Shown piece after piece: positions 45,422 through 59,459 of a stretch of 64,000 nt of DNA. Position 1 is the first letter of the stretch. Each line of letters starts with the position of its first letter. The notes beneath the pieces were generated by a model. The model saw only the letters and a list, made by a program, of their open reading frames with translations, was not told where the DNA came from and ran no database searches. Location of the stretch: contig JAHBWG010000036.1 in assembly GCA_019637095.1 (NCBI GenBank), positions 1-64,000 on the forward strand, read 5' to 3'. Origin of the DNA: Sandaracinaceae bacterium (GTDB taxonomy: Bacteria > Myxococcota_A > Polyangia > Polyangiales > Sandaracinaceae). The position numbers and the translations under genes were made by a program.

Positions 45422-47239
45422 GTGAGGGCTTCGCGCCGCGCGATCGGGATCGCCCTCGGGGCCGCGCTCGTCGCGTGCGGCACCCGGTCGGCAGGTTCGT
45501 CGGCGGCGCCGGCCGCGGCCGAGCCCGCGACGCCTGCGCCGACCGGGTCGGCGCCGGCCGCAGCGCGTGCTCCGGCCGCGTCCGCGCGCCGCTGGCTCGG
45601 GAGCAACCTCGCCGAGCCGAGCTACTGGGGCGGCACGTTCCCGTTCGTGGACCTCATGAAGCACTCGGACCCGTGGACCTCGGGCACCGAGGAGACTTGG
45701 AACGACCGGCGCCCGATCGAGACGGACGCGCACGGGTGGGTGCGTCGGCTCGCGCCCGGGCAGATCGCGCGCGTCTTCATCTTCGGCTCCGAGCAGTGGC
45801 ATCCCGCGGGCCGCGTCACGGTGCGGTTCGCCGGCCGCGGGACGATCGAGTACCGCGGGAGCGTCCGCGACGTCGTGCGAGGGGAGGGCGAGCACACGCT
45901 CGAGGTCCCCGAGGGCAGCGGCCTCTACCTCGAGATCACCGAGGTCGATCCGCGCGATCCGCTCCGCGACATCCGCGTGATCGCGCCGGGGGGCCGGTGC
46001 GAAGAGGACGTGATGGCGTACTGCGAGGCGGACGCGCAGTGCACGGGTCGTTGCGTCCCTTTCACCGAGAGCTACCGGGAGATCCCGTTCCACCCGACGT
46101 TCCTCTCCGACATCCGCGCGTACGGTGCGCTGCGGTTCATGGACTGGCAGGCGACCAACCGTGGCCGCGGCCAGGACGACGCCGAGGAGCTCCCGCTGCC
46201 ACGCCGCTGGGCCGACCTGCCCACGCGCGAGTCCCGCTCGTGGAAGCCGGTCCCCGTCGACGTCATGGTCGAGCTCGCGAACCTCGTCGGGGCGGACCCT
46301 TGGTTCTCCATCCCACACACGGCCGAGGACCAGCTCATCCGCCAGTTCGCCGCGACGGTGGCGGCGCGGCTCGATCGCGCGCGGCGCGTCTACGTCGAGT
46401 ACACCAACGAGGGCTGGAACGACATCTTCGACCAGCACCAGTGGATGAACGGCGAGGGGTGCCGCCGCTACTCGCGAGCGGCTCGCCGCGAGTGCGATCC
46501 CGACGGCAACGGCGTGCTCTGCGAGTACACGCCCTGGAACGCGACGCAGGGCCGCTGCCTCACCTACGGGCGCCGCTTCTTCACCGAGCGCACGGTCCAG
46601 ATCGGCGCGATCTGGCGCGGTGAGTTCCGCGACGTCGAGCCCGAGCGCGTGCGGCGGGTCATGGGCGCGCAGATCGGCGGCGCCGACTGGTGGATCGGGG
46701 AGTTCCTCCAGCGCGAGGTCGACGGGGCGCCCGCTCACACGCAGGTCGACGTGGTCGCCGTCGCTCCGTACTTCGGCCGCGGGAGCGAGACCTCGCTGGA
46801 GGAGATCTTCCGCCGCGTGCCCGCGGGGCGCGCGGACGGCGTCGCGGCGGGGACCTTCCACATCCTCGTCGGTTCCGTCGGCTCGGAGGAGGGCGAGGTC
46901 TTCCAATGGATCCAGCGGGACCTGGCGGCGCTGCGCCGCGAGCTGCCCGCGGGCGCCGTCGAGTACGTCGCGTACGAGGGAGGCCAACACCTCACGAGCC
47001 ACGAGGAGGATCGCGTCGCGCTCTTCCATCGCGCGAACCGCGATCCGCGCATGGAGGCGCTGTACCTCGAGTACCTGACGATGTGGCGCACGCTCACCGG
47101 CGACGCGCTGTTCCTGCACTACACGTCGCCGGGCACGTGGACGCGCTTCGGGACGTGGGGCGCGATGGAGCGGCAGGGCGCGCCGCTCGCGGACTCGCCC
47201 AAGCAGCGCGCGCTGTCCCGCGCCGCCGCGGCTCAGTGA
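45422..47239 (+). CDS. GH-A clan-like glycoside hydrolase lipoprotein
   Basis: 605 residues from GTG 45422 with GCAGGGG just upstream. The signal ends in LVACG. Residues about 60-190 look like a beta-sandwich; a long TIM-barrel-like region follows, with VEYTNEGWND near 330 giving the Asn-Glu acid/base pair typical of clan GH-A, and EYVAYEGGQH near 519 as a candidate nucleophile Glu. It may trim or degrade the exported polysaccharide or a foreign glycan. An in-frame Cys cluster (CEEDVMAYCEADAQCTGRC) interrupts the barrel. Flanked by a methyltransferase and an SGNH-like gene in the same direction. Confidence 0.72.
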   Translation: MRASRRAIGIALGAALVACGTRSAGSSAAPAAAEPATPAPTGSAPAAARAPAASARRWLGSNLAEPSYWGGTFPFVDLMKHSDPWTSGTEETWNDRRPIETDAHGWVRRLAPGQIARVFIFGSEQWHPAGRVTVRFAGRGTIEYRGSVRDVVRGEGEHTLEVPEGSGLYLEITEVDPRDPLRDIRVIAPGGRCEEDVMAYCEADAQCTGRCVPFTESYREIPFHPTFLSDIRAYGALRFMDWQATNRGRGQDDAEELPLPRRWADLPTRESRSWKPVPVDVMVELANLVGADPWFSIPHTAEDQLIRQFAATVAARLDRARRVYVEYTNEGWNDIFDQHQWMNGEGCRRYSRAARRECDPDGNGVLCEYTPWNATQGRCLTYGRRFFTERTVQIGAIWRGEFRDVEPERVRRVMGAQIGGADWWIGEFLQREVDGAPAHTQVDVVAVAPYFGRGSETSLEEIFRRVPAGRADGVAAGTFHILVGSVGSEEGEVFQWIQRDLAALRRELPAGAVEYVAYEGGQHLTSHEEDRVALFHRANRDPRMEALYLEYLTMWRTLTGDALFLHYTSPGTWTRFGTWGAMERQGAPLADSPKQRALSRAAAAQ

Positions 47240-47279
47240 TCGCCTGGCGCGCGCCGAGCGGTCCGGTACGCTCCTGGGC

Positions 47280-48275
47280 GTGAGAGCCCTTCGCTTCTTC
47301 GCCGCCTCGCTCGCGCTCTCTGCCCTCGCCTGTGACGCGCCGCCGGCCGACCCCGACGACGCGGGCACGCCGCCGCCGCCCGGAGACGCTGCGCCGCCGG
47401 GGCACGACGCCGGGCCCCCTCCCGACCTCGAGGGGCCCGTCGACCGCGCGCGGGTCTTCCTCATCGGGCACAGCCTCATCAACCACCACATGCCCGCGAT
47501 GCTCCACGCGCTCGCGCAGGCCGCGGGGCTGGACTACGACTTCCAGACCCAGATCATCAACGGCGCGCCGCTGCGCTGGAACTGGGACCACTCCGCCAGC
47601 GGCGAGGGACGGCACGCGCGGCCGGGCGACGCTCGCGCCGAGCTTCCGTCCGGCCGCTTCGACGTCGTCGTCATGACCGAGGGGATCCCGCTCGACGCGG
47701 ACACGGTGCGCGCGGGCGGCAACTTCTACCAGCTCGCGGTGCAGTCGAACCCGAGCACGCGCACGTTCCTGTTCGAGACGTGGCACGCCCACGAGTGGGA
47801 CGAGCTCTACGCGGTCTACAACATGTATGAGCCCGATCCGGCGCTGCACCTGCCGGGGCGCGGCGCGTACGAGTGGCGCGCGGTCCTCGACGACATGCGC
47901 CCGGCGTGGATCGCGCGGGTGGACGGGATCAACGCCGCGCACCCGGGGCACGTGCCGATGCACGTCGTGCCCGGCGGGCCGGCGATGGGCCGCCTCGTCG
48001 ACGAGATCGAGGCGGGCCGCGTGCCGGGCCTCGGCTCGCGCCGCGACCTGTTCAGCGACGAGATCCACCTCAACGATCTCGGGAACTACTTCGTGGCGCT
48101 GGTGCACTTCAGCGCGATCTTCCGGCGCAGCCCCGAGGGGCTGACGCCCGATCTGCGGGACGAGTGGGGTGGCCGCTACGCGCGCCCGACCGAGGCGCAG
48201 GAGGCGATCTTCCAGCGCGTCGCGTGGGAGCACGTCTCGCGCGATCCGCGCGCCGGCGTGCGGCGCGCCGATTGA
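47280..48275 (+). CDS. SGNH-hydrolase-like lipoprotein, paralogue B
   Basis: 331 residues from GTG 47280. The signal ends at LSALAC, then a Pro/Gly/Asp linker. FLIGHSLINHH puts Ser65 in a GHS block I motif, and SDEIHLNDLGNY gives the Asp/His dyad (His263). It shares with 41574..42707 the ETW/ESW segment, the LVHFSAIFRRSPEGL-like block and the terminal PRAGVR, so the two are duplicated copies on opposite strands with different export modes (lipoprotein here). A glycan O-acyl esterase or acyltransferase role is inferred from family and context. It is 40 bases after the GH-A-like gene. Confidence 0.72.
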   Translation: MRALRFFAASLALSALACDAPPADPDDAGTPPPPGDAAPPGHDAGPPPDLEGPVDRARVFLIGHSLINHHMPAMLHALAQAAGLDYDFQTQIINGAPLRWNWDHSASGEGRHARPGDARAELPSGRFDVVVMTEGIPLDADTVRAGGNFYQLAVQSNPSTRTFLFETWHAHEWDELYAVYNMYEPDPALHLPGRGAYEWRAVLDDMRPAWIARVDGINAAHPGHVPMHVVPGGPAMGRLVDEIEAGRVPGLGSRRDLFSDEIHLNDLGNYFVALVHFSAIFRRSPEGLTPDLRDEWGGRYARPTEAQEAIFQRVAWEHVSRDPRAGVRRAD

Positions 48276-48288
48276 GCGCGCGGCGCGG

Positions 48289-50538
48289 TCACCGAGCCTC
48301 GGCCGCCCTCGGCGCGCCGAACCGCGCGAGCAGAGGGTGCACCGCGACGCGCACGTCGAACTCCGCCTCGATGCGCCGGCGCCCCTCGGCGGCGAGCCGA
48401 TCGCCGAGGGCGCGGTCGGTGGCGAGGCGGGCCATCTGGCGCGCGAGCGCCGGCCAGTTCGAGACGGTGAAGCCGAGCCCGGTCACGTCGTTCTCGACGA
48501 GCTCGGGGATGCCGCCGACGAGCGGCGCGACGACCGGCACCCCGATCGCCATCGCCTCCATGAGCACGACGGGCAGCCCCTCCATGAGGCTCGAGACGAC
48601 GAGCGCGTCCGCCTCGGCGATGTGCTCGAGCGCGGCGCGCTCGCGCGCGTGCCCGACGAGCCGCACCCGCGCCGGCGCAGGCAGCGCCGCGACGCGCGCC
48701 TCGATCGCGCCGCGCTCCGGCCCCTCGCCGACCAACACGAGCTCGGCGTCGATCCCGCGCTCGAGGACCTCCGCGAACGCGGCGAGCAAGCCGAGGTGCG
48801 CCTTCTCCGGCGAGAGCCGCGCGACGCACACGAAGCGGAAGGGCGCTCCGGCAGGCCGCGGCCGCCGCGCCGGCATCGCGGCGAGATCCACGCCGCAGCG
48901 CACGATCCCGAGCTTGTCGTGGTGCGCCGGCTCCACCGTCCGGAACGCCTGCGCGCGCCCGAAGTCGCTCACGCACGCGACGAACGACGCGTGGCGGATC
49001 TTGTCGCCGAGCAGCAGCCCCGCCGGATAGTCGAACTCGCTGATCCCGTGGATCGTGAAGCTCCAGTCGAGGTCGAGGTAGCTCGACGCGAGGTGGCCCA
49101 CGATGGCGGCCGGGTTGGCGAAGTGGTTGTGCAGGTGCTCCACGCCGCGCGCCTCGAGCTCTCGGGCGAGGTGCATCGCCTCCGCGAAGTAGACCGCGGC
49201 GTACGCGGCGCCTCGCACGCCCGGTGGGCGATGGCGGAGCGCCTCGCGGGCGGTCCGCACGAACGCGCGCGGCCGGCGGGCGAGCCGCCCCGCGATCGAG
49301 GAGAGCACCGCGGCGGGCTTGGGCGGCAGCACGTAGAACGTCTCGTCGACGGCGCGCTGCTCCCGCTCGCCGAAGATCTCCTCCGGCGCGGGGGGCCGCA
49401 CGCTGAAGGTCTCGACGGGGACGCCCTCGGCTCGCAGCGCGTCGACCTCGCGCCGGATGAAGGTGTGGCTCGGCGCCGGGTACTGGCTCGTGAGGTACGC
49501 GACGCGCCGCGTCGGGGCCGCGTCGGCCGATGCGTCGGGCACGCGCGCCCACCGGAAGCGCAGCGCGAGACGCTCGGGCGAGAGCCGCCCGTCGGCCGCG
49601 CGCAGCGCGTCGGAGGCGATGTCCCAGCGCGCGAGCGCGAGCGGGTCGGCGCCGGGCGCGTTGGCGCCCCACCGCGTCGTGACGCCGAGGCGGTAGCCCG
49701 CGGCGCGCGCGGCGGCGCGGGTGCGCGCGTCCGCGTCGCCGTTCGGATAGCAGATCGCGGCGACCTCGTGGCCGAGCTCGGCGGCGAGCCGCGCGCGAGA
49801 GCCGGCGAGCTCGCGCTCGAGCCGCGCGTCGTCGCACCGCGGCAGGATCGGGTGCGTCGCGGCGTGCGAGCCGATCTCGTGGCCCTCGGCCGCGAGCGCG
49901 CGCACCTCGTCCCAGCTCATGATCGCGTCCCACGCGGGGCGGGTAACCTCGCCGGCGGCGCGCTCGATGCGGTCGACCCACGCCTCCCGCGCGGGCGTCG
50001 GGAGCCGCTTCGCCCGCTCGAGCGCCGCCTCGAGCGGCCGGCCGCCGAGCAGCACACGCAGCCGCTCGGGGTCGCGCGCGCCGAGCGCCGCGGCGGCGAA
50101 GCCGACGCGGTCGTGCCAGAGCGGGCCGCCCCCGTCGACGGCGTCGGTCGTCACGAAGAACGTCGCGCGCACGCCGTGTCGCTCCAGCACCTCTCGCCCG
50201 TAAACGAAGTTGTCGCGTTGGCCGTCGTCGAAGGTGATCGCGAGCAGGGGGCGCTCCGGGCGCTCCCCGCCCGCCCAGCGCGCGTGCACCTCGGCGAGCG
50301 GTCCGGGCGTGAAGTGTCGCGCGAAGAGCCCGAGGCAGAAGTCGAGCTCTTCGGGGGTGACGGCGAGGCCCGGGAACGCGTAGCGCGCGCGCGCGGGCTC
50401 GGGCAGCACGCGGTGGAACGTCGCGATCGCGAGCGCGCCGCGGAAGGCGCGCTCGGGGCGCGTGATCCCCGCGCGCGACAGCACCCACGCGGCGGCGTCG
50501 CGTGCTCGAGGCTTGGCGTCAGCGAACGGCGCGACCAC
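48289..50538 (-). CDS. Fusion of polysaccharide deacetylase and GT4 glycosyltransferase
   Basis: 749 residues in one uninterrupted frame. Residues about 35-335 form a NodB domain: ITFDDGQ near 104, SHAATHP near 226 and CYPNGD. Residues about 350-745 form a GT-B family 4 glycosyltransferase: YLTSQYPAPSHTFIRREV, RLSPEKAHLGLL, LVGEGPERG, and EGLPVVLMEAMAIGVPVVA with the conserved E-x7-E donor site. There is no signal peptide, so the deacetylase part would act in the cytoplasm, perhaps on a lipid-linked sugar just before or after the GT4 adds its unit. GTG 50538 is 33 bases after the Wzy-like stop, so this is the end of the Wza-NRPS-Wzy run. Confidence 0.85.
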   Translation of the reverse strand: MVAPFADAKPRARDAAAWVLSRAGITRPERAFRGALAIATFHRVLPEPARARYAFPGLAVTPEELDFCLGLFARHFTPGPLAEVHARWAGGERPERPLLAITFDDGQRDNFVYGREVLERHGVRATFFVTTDAVDGGGPLWHDRVGFAAAALGARDPERLRVLLGGRPLEAALERAKRLPTPAREAWVDRIERAAGEVTRPAWDAIMSWDEVRALAAEGHEIGSHAATHPILPRCDDARLERELAGSRARLAAELGHEVAAICYPNGDADARTRAAARAAGYRLGVTTRWGANAPGADPLALARWDIASDALRAADGRLSPERLALRFRWARVPDASADAAPTRRVAYLTSQYPAPSHTFIRREVDALRAEGVPVETFSVRPPAPEEIFGEREQRAVDETFYVLPPKPAAVLSSIAGRLARRPRAFVRTAREALRHRPPGVRGAAYAAVYFAEAMHLARELEARGVEHLHNHFANPAAIVGHLASSYLDLDWSFTIHGISEFDYPAGLLLGDKIRHASFVACVSDFGRAQAFRTVEPAHHDKLGIVRCGVDLAAMPARRPRPAGAPFRFVCVARLSPEKAHLGLLAAFAEVLERGIDAELVLVGEGPERGAIEARVAALPAPARVRLVGHARERAALEHIAEADALVVSSLMEGLPVVLMEAMAIGVPVVAPLVGGIPELVENDVTGLGFTVSNWPALARQMARLATDRALGDRLAAEGRRRIEAEFDVRVAVHPLLARFGAPRAAEAR

Positions 50539-50571
50539 GTCGCGCGACGGTAGCCGCCGGCGCGGCGCCGA

Positions 50572-52035
50572 TCAACTGGGCCGAGCGCTCGCCGCCCGCG
50601 GATCGGGCGTGCTGACGCGCCGCCGGCCGCGGACCCTCGCCGGCGCTGGCTCCTTCGACCACGCCCCGCCCTTTCGCGCGCTCTCCTGCAGCACGCCGAG
50701 CAGCGCGCCCGCGAGCACGTAGGGGTAGGTGGCGAAGAGCCCGTTCGGGATCAGGTCGAGCGCGAGCACCGCGCAGATCACCGTGAGCCCCGCGACGAGC
50801 GTCCGGTCCGCCGGGAAACGGAACCGCGCGAGGCGCAGGGCCGCGAGCAAGACGGGGATCAGCAGCGGACCGAACCGCGTGACGAACCCGACGACGCCGT
50901 GGATGCCCAGGACGATGATCCAGTGGCCGTCGGCGATGCTCGACTCGCGCCCGTCGTCGGCGGAGTAGACGCTCGCGCGCCCGAACCCGCCCCAGCCGAA
51001 CCACAGCCGCTCGCGCGCCTTCTCGAGCAGCACCAGCTCGTTGTCGAACCGGAACTCGAGCGACTGCGCCCGATCCTCGCCGAACGCGGCGGTCGCCTGC
51101 TCGACGAGGCCCTCGGCGGGGAACCAGTCGAAGGCGCGCAGCATCGGGTAGATCGCCACGAAGCACGCCACGGCGAACGCGGTGCGCACCTGCGCCACCG
51201 GCGAGGCGAACGCGATCAGCGCGCCGAAGGCGGCCGCGTACATGATGGAGCCGGTGCTCTTGCAGATCACGACGATCACGAACAGGCCGAGGGCCACTCG
51301 CTTGGCGGGCCAGCGGTAGACGGTGTCATCGCGCTTGGCGAGGACCGCGGCGCCCAGCATCGCGACGCACATGAAGAGCGACAGCGCCAGACCGTGCGCC
51401 ATGAAGTTCATCGGGCGGTAGCCGCCCCAGCGCATGGTCTGCAGGAAGTCGAGGTGCGCGCCGTAGCCGTACACCCAGGTGTGCCACTGCGGGCTCAGCC
51501 GGATCTCGACGAGCAGGAAGAGCGTCTGCACGAGCGCCGAGGCGCCCAGGAACTTCAGGAGGTCCACGACGTCCCGCCGGCTGCGGAAGAAGGCGCGGCC
51601 GAGGAGGAACGGGAGGAAGACGGACAAGAGCGCGCTGACCCCGTACTGGAGGCCGTCGTTGAAGATGAGGCCCTGGACCTCGTGCGTCCGCCAGGAGCCG
51701 TAGCGGAGCGCGTCCGTGTTCGTCTGCCAGGTGATGAAGCCCGCGACGACCGCGACGACGAGGAGCAGGTCGACCCCCCGCCCGATGTGCGCGCGCGCGA
51801 GCGCCGGGCGCCAGCGCACCAGCGCGACGACGAAGAGGAACAGGTACGGCAGCGAGTGCTTGTCGAGCGGCGGGACGGCGGGCAGCTTGATGAAGGCGCC
51901 CTCGGGCCCGAAGAGCGTCGCGAAGAACACCACGTAGAGCACCGCGATCGGCGGCCGCTTCGCCCACACCGCGAACGCGGTGACGGGGAACAGCATGAGC
52001 AGCGCGATGAGCGCGGGCGTCGTGAACTCACCCAC
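50572..52035 (-). CDS. Wzy-like O-antigen/exopolysaccharide polymerase
   Basis: 487 residues with about 10-12 hydrophobic helices and a larger periplasmic loop (about residues 300-370) containing WFGWGGFG and ADGHWIIVLGIHGVVG, similar to the conserved loop of O-antigen ligase/polymerase proteins. It would join lipid-linked repeat units after Wzx flips them. Ligase activity cannot be excluded from sequence, but the Wzx, Wza and Wzc-like partners favour polymerase. GTG 52035 lies 105 bases downstream of the NRPS stop on the same strand; nothing notable is in that gap. Confidence 0.8.
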   Translation of the reverse strand: MGEFTTPALIALLMLFPVTAFAVWAKRPPIAVLYVVFFATLFGPEGAFIKLPAVPPLDKHSLPYLFLFVVALVRWRPALARAHIGRGVDLLLVVAVVAGFITWQTNTDALRYGSWRTHEVQGLIFNDGLQYGVSALLSVFLPFLLGRAFFRSRRDVVDLLKFLGASALVQTLFLLVEIRLSPQWHTWVYGYGAHLDFLQTMRWGGYRPMNFMAHGLALSLFMCVAMLGAAVLAKRDDTVYRWPAKRVALGLFVIVVICKSTGSIMYAAAFGALIAFASPVAQVRTAFAVACFVAIYPMLRAFDWFPAEGLVEQATAAFGEDRAQSLEFRFDNELVLLEKARERLWFGWGGFGRASVYSADDGRESSIADGHWIIVLGIHGVVGFVTRFGPLLIPVLLAALRLARFRFPADRTLVAGLTVICAVLALDLIPNGLFATYPYVLAGALLGVLQESARKGGAWSKEPAPARVRGRRRVSTPDPRAASARPS

Positions 52036-52140
52036 GAGGACCCCCGACCGCCCTCACGCGACCCCGCTCGCGCCGCGCGCCTCTCGTGCGTGCCGCACGC
52101 TCGACGGGTTCTCCCCGCGCGCCCTCTCGAGGCAAGGCCC

Positions 52141-56769
<4,629 letters not shown>

Positions 56770-56789
56770 GGTCGGGTCCTCCTCGGAGG

Positions 56790-57815
56790 TCAGGGGCCGG
56801 CGGTCGCGGGGGATGGGAGCGCGACGAACAAGATCGAGGCGGCGGCGGCGAGCCCGAACAGGCCGGACATCGCGTTCATGCCGTCGCGGAAGTCGGCCAG
56901 CGCGCTCGAGCCCACGTAGACGATGTCGCCGGGGGCGAGGACCGGGTCCGGGTGCTCGCCCGCCACGATGTGGTCGAGCGCCGCGCGATAGACCGCGGGG
57001 CGATCGGAGGGACCGCGCATGATCAGGATGTCGCCGTTGTTCGCGTCGCGCGTCGTCCCGCCCGCCATCGCGAGCGCCTGGGAGAGGCGGATGCCCTCCT
57101 GGAAGTGCAGGACGCGCGCGCTCGCGACCTGCCCGAGCACGCTGATCAGCCCCGTGCGCTGCGGCGGCACGTAGAGGTGATCGCCGGGCCGGATCCGGAT
57201 GTTGTGGCGCGGGTCTCCGGTCAGCGCGATGCGCACGCTGATCGGGACGCCGGAGCCGCCGCGCACGAGCCGGGCGAGGTCGAGGTCGGACAGGAACGTG
57301 CCGTCCTCTCCCCGCGAAGGCCCTCCCGCCGCGGCCAACAGATCGGCCACGCGCATCCCCGGTGTGATCTGCACGCGGCCTTGCGCCCCCACGGCTCCGA
57401 GCACGGTGGCCTGCTGGCCGACCGGCTCGGTCACGATCACCGTCACGCGCACGGTGCGGTTGAACGGGCGCATGCCCTCCTCGATCCGCGCCTCCGCCTG
57501 GGTCAGCGGCACGCCGAGCACCTCGACGTCGCCGACGAGCGGCACGTGCAGCATCCCGCGCTCGTCGACGCTGAGGCCCTCGACGTACGAGACCTCCACG
57601 CTCTCGAGGCGGAGCGTGACGCGGTCGCCGGGGTAGAGCGTCAGCGGCTGCGGCGGGTCGGCGTCGAGGCCGGTCGGGGTGGCGTCGACGACGCGGAAGC
57701 CGTCGTCCGCGCCGGGGTAGGCGGGCGCGCGCGGCGGTCCGCCGCCACCGCACCCGGGAGCGACGGCCAGGGCCGCGAGGAGCGCCGCGAGGCTCAGGGC
57801 GTTGGATCTGCGCAC
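56790..57815 (-). CDS. Wza-type polysaccharide export lipoprotein
   Basis: 341 residues from GTG 57815. The signal ends at VAPGC, a lipobox. The Poly_export domain follows (LYPGDRVTLRLESV, then VDERGMLHVPLVGDVEVLG), and then two SLBB-type domains (VLGAVGAQGRVQITPGM and VLGQVASARVLHFQEG). A final hydrophobic helix (GLFGLAAAASILFVAL) could cross the outer membrane, as in Wza. It should form the outer-membrane exit for the polysaccharide. It heads a minus-strand run into the NRPS (20-base gap), the Wzy-like and the deacetylase-GT4 genes, tying the NRPS to glycan export at the transcript level. Confidence 0.88.
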   Translation of the reverse strand: MRRSNALSLAALLAALAVAPGCGGGGPPRAPAYPGADDGFRVVDATPTGLDADPPQPLTLYPGDRVTLRLESVEVSYVEGLSVDERGMLHVPLVGDVEVLGVPLTQAEARIEEGMRPFNRTVRVTVIVTEPVGQQATVLGAVGAQGRVQITPGMRVADLLAAAGGPSRGEDGTFLSDLDLARLVRGGSGVPISVRIALTGDPRHNIRIRPGDHLYVPPQRTGLISVLGQVASARVLHFQEGIRLSQALAMAGGTTRDANNGDILIMRGPSDRPAVYRAALDHIVAGEHPDPVLAPGDIVYVGSSALADFRDGMNAMSGLFGLAAAASILFVALPSPATAGP

Positions 57816-58049
57816 GGACCGCCTGATAATCCGCCGCGGCCCGGGCTGCAAGGATCCTCGCGAGGCTCCGCCGCGTAGGTTGGTGGCGCCGCGAGGAGCC
57901 ATCGGTGGCCACTCGGGTGGCCAGTTCGCGACGGGGTGGCGCCTCCCGTTGCCCCATCGGAGCGCGGCATGCTCCTTGTAGCTGGCGTGCAAACCTCCTC
58001 TCTGGGAGGATTCCGAGGCCCATGGCGCTTGCCATCATCAGCGGAACCG
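57816..58049. promoter_or_regulatory. Divergent intergenic region with two TGGCCA palindromes
   Basis: The 234 bases between the wza-type and second sugar transferase genes must hold promoters for both directions. Two TGGCCA palindromes at 57906-57911 and 57918-57923 start 12 bases apart, within a GGTGGCCA direct repeat. ATGGC/GCCAT arms around GCTT (58022-58035) form a small hairpin just before ATG 58050. No convincing -35/-10 pair was seen. Confidence 0.35.
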
Positions 58050-59459
58050 ATGCGTAACCGTGGCTTGATCCGACCCCACCACTCCGTGCTCGTCCTCGTC
58101 CAGCGCGGCGCGGACGCGGGGCTGATCGCGCTCGTCCACGTGGTGTTGACGTTGGCCTATTCGCCGAGCGAGTGGACCGACCACGACACCGTGGCGACGG
58201 GGGCCGCCGCGACGCTCTTCCTCTTCGCGGCGGAGGCGGCCGGCCTGTACCACGGCTGGCGCGGGGTCCCGCTCCGCCGGGAGCTGTTCCGCGTCTTCGC
58301 CGCGTGGGCGGTGGTCGCGGCCGCGATGCTCTTCGGCGCGTTCGCGCTCAAGGAGTCCGCGCGGTTCTCCCGCGTCGTCACCGTGGGCTGGTTCGTCGCC
58401 GCGCCGTTCGCCGTCGCCCTCTGGCGCACGGTCGTGCGCCTCACGCTCTCGGAGCTCCGGCGCCGCGGCCGCAACACGCGGCGCGTCGCCATCGCGGGCA
58501 TGACGGAGATGGGCGAGCGCGTCGCCAAGGCGCTCCACGAGAGCCCCTGGCTCGGCATGCAGCTCCTCGGCTTCTTCGACGACCGCACGAAGGAGCGCCG
58601 CCACGATCTGAAGAGCGAGTACGGCGACTGCATCGGCGGCTTCGACGACCTCGTGACGTGGGCGCGCGACGGCGACGTCGACCTCATCTACGTGGCGCTC
58701 CCGCTGAAGGCCGAGCCGCGCGTCAACGCGATCCTGCGCAAGCTCGCGGACACCACGGCGAGCGTCTACATGGTGCCGGACTTCTTCGTCTTCGATCTGC
58801 TCCACGGCCGCTGGACGCAGGTGGACGACATCCCCGTCGTCAGCGTCTTCGAGACGCCGTTCTACGGCGTCGACGGCTGGGTGAAGCGGCTCGAGGACAT
58901 CGTGCTCGGCACGCTGTTCCTCTCCGTCGCCGCGGTGCCGATGCTGCTCATCGCCGCCGGGATCAAGCTCACGAGCCGCGGCCCGGTGTTCTTCAAGCAG
59001 CGCCGCTACGGCCTGAACGGCGAGGTCATCCCCGTCCTGAAGTTCCGCACGATGCGGGTCGCCGAGGACGGCGCCAAGGTGACGCAGGCGACGAAGAACG
59101 ACAGCCGCATCACGCCGTTCGGCGCGTTCCTGCGCCGGACGTCGATGGACGAGCTCCCGCAGCTCATCCACGTGGTCACCGGCACGATGTCGCTCGTCGG
59201 GCCCCGGCCGCACGCCGTCGCCCACAACGAGGAGTACCGGCAGCTGATCCACGGCTACATGCTGCGTCACAAGGTCAAGCCGGGGCTCACCGGCTGGGCG
59301 CAAGTCAATGGCTGGCGAGGCGAGACGGACACGCTCCACAAGATGCAGAAGCGCGTCGAGCACGACCTCGAGTACATCCGCCGCTGGGGCATCCTGTTCG
59401 ACTTGAAGATCATCCTGCTCACGGTGTTCGGCTCGAAGGTCCGACAGAACGCCTACTGA
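58050..59459 (+). CDS. Undecaprenyl-phosphate sugar-1-phosphate transferase (WbaP/WcaJ-type), copy 2
   Basis: 469 residues. It has the same architecture as 6562..7983, with near-identical blocks KLADTTASVYMVPDFFVFDLLHG-like region (here at about 230-250), FFKQRRYG, KFRTM, SLVGPRPHAVAHNE and KPGLTGWAQVNGWRGETD. Differences concentrate in the N-terminal membrane part and the final residues. ATG 58050 gives MRNRGLIRP, aligning with the start of copy 1; an upstream extension to 57936 is open but lacks support. It would prime a polysaccharide on undecaprenyl phosphate. Whether the two copies share a sugar or start different glycans cannot be told here. Its last 7 bases overlap the next gene on the opposite strand. 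Confidence 0.93.
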   Translation: MRNRGLIRPHHSVLVLVQRGADAGLIALVHVVLTLAYSPSEWTDHDTVATGAAATLFLFAAEAAGLYHGWRGVPLRRELFRVFAAWAVVAAAMLFGAFALKESARFSRVVTVGWFVAAPFAVALWRTVVRLTLSELRRRGRNTRRVAIAGMTEMGERVAKALHESPWLGMQLLGFFDDRTKERRHDLKSEYGDCIGGFDDLVTWARDGDVDLIYVALPLKAEPRVNAILRKLADTTASVYMVPDFFVFDLLHGRWTQVDDIPVVSVFETPFYGVDGWVKRLEDIVLGTLFLSVAAVPMLLIAAGIKLTSRGPVFFKQRRYGLNGEVIPVLKFRTMRVAEDGAKVTQATKNDSRITPFGAFLRRTSMDELPQLIHVVTGTMSLVGPRPHAVAHNEEYRQLIHGYMLRHKVKPGLTGWAQVNGWRGETDTLHKMQKRVEHDLEYIRRWGILFDLKIILLTVFGSKVRQNAY

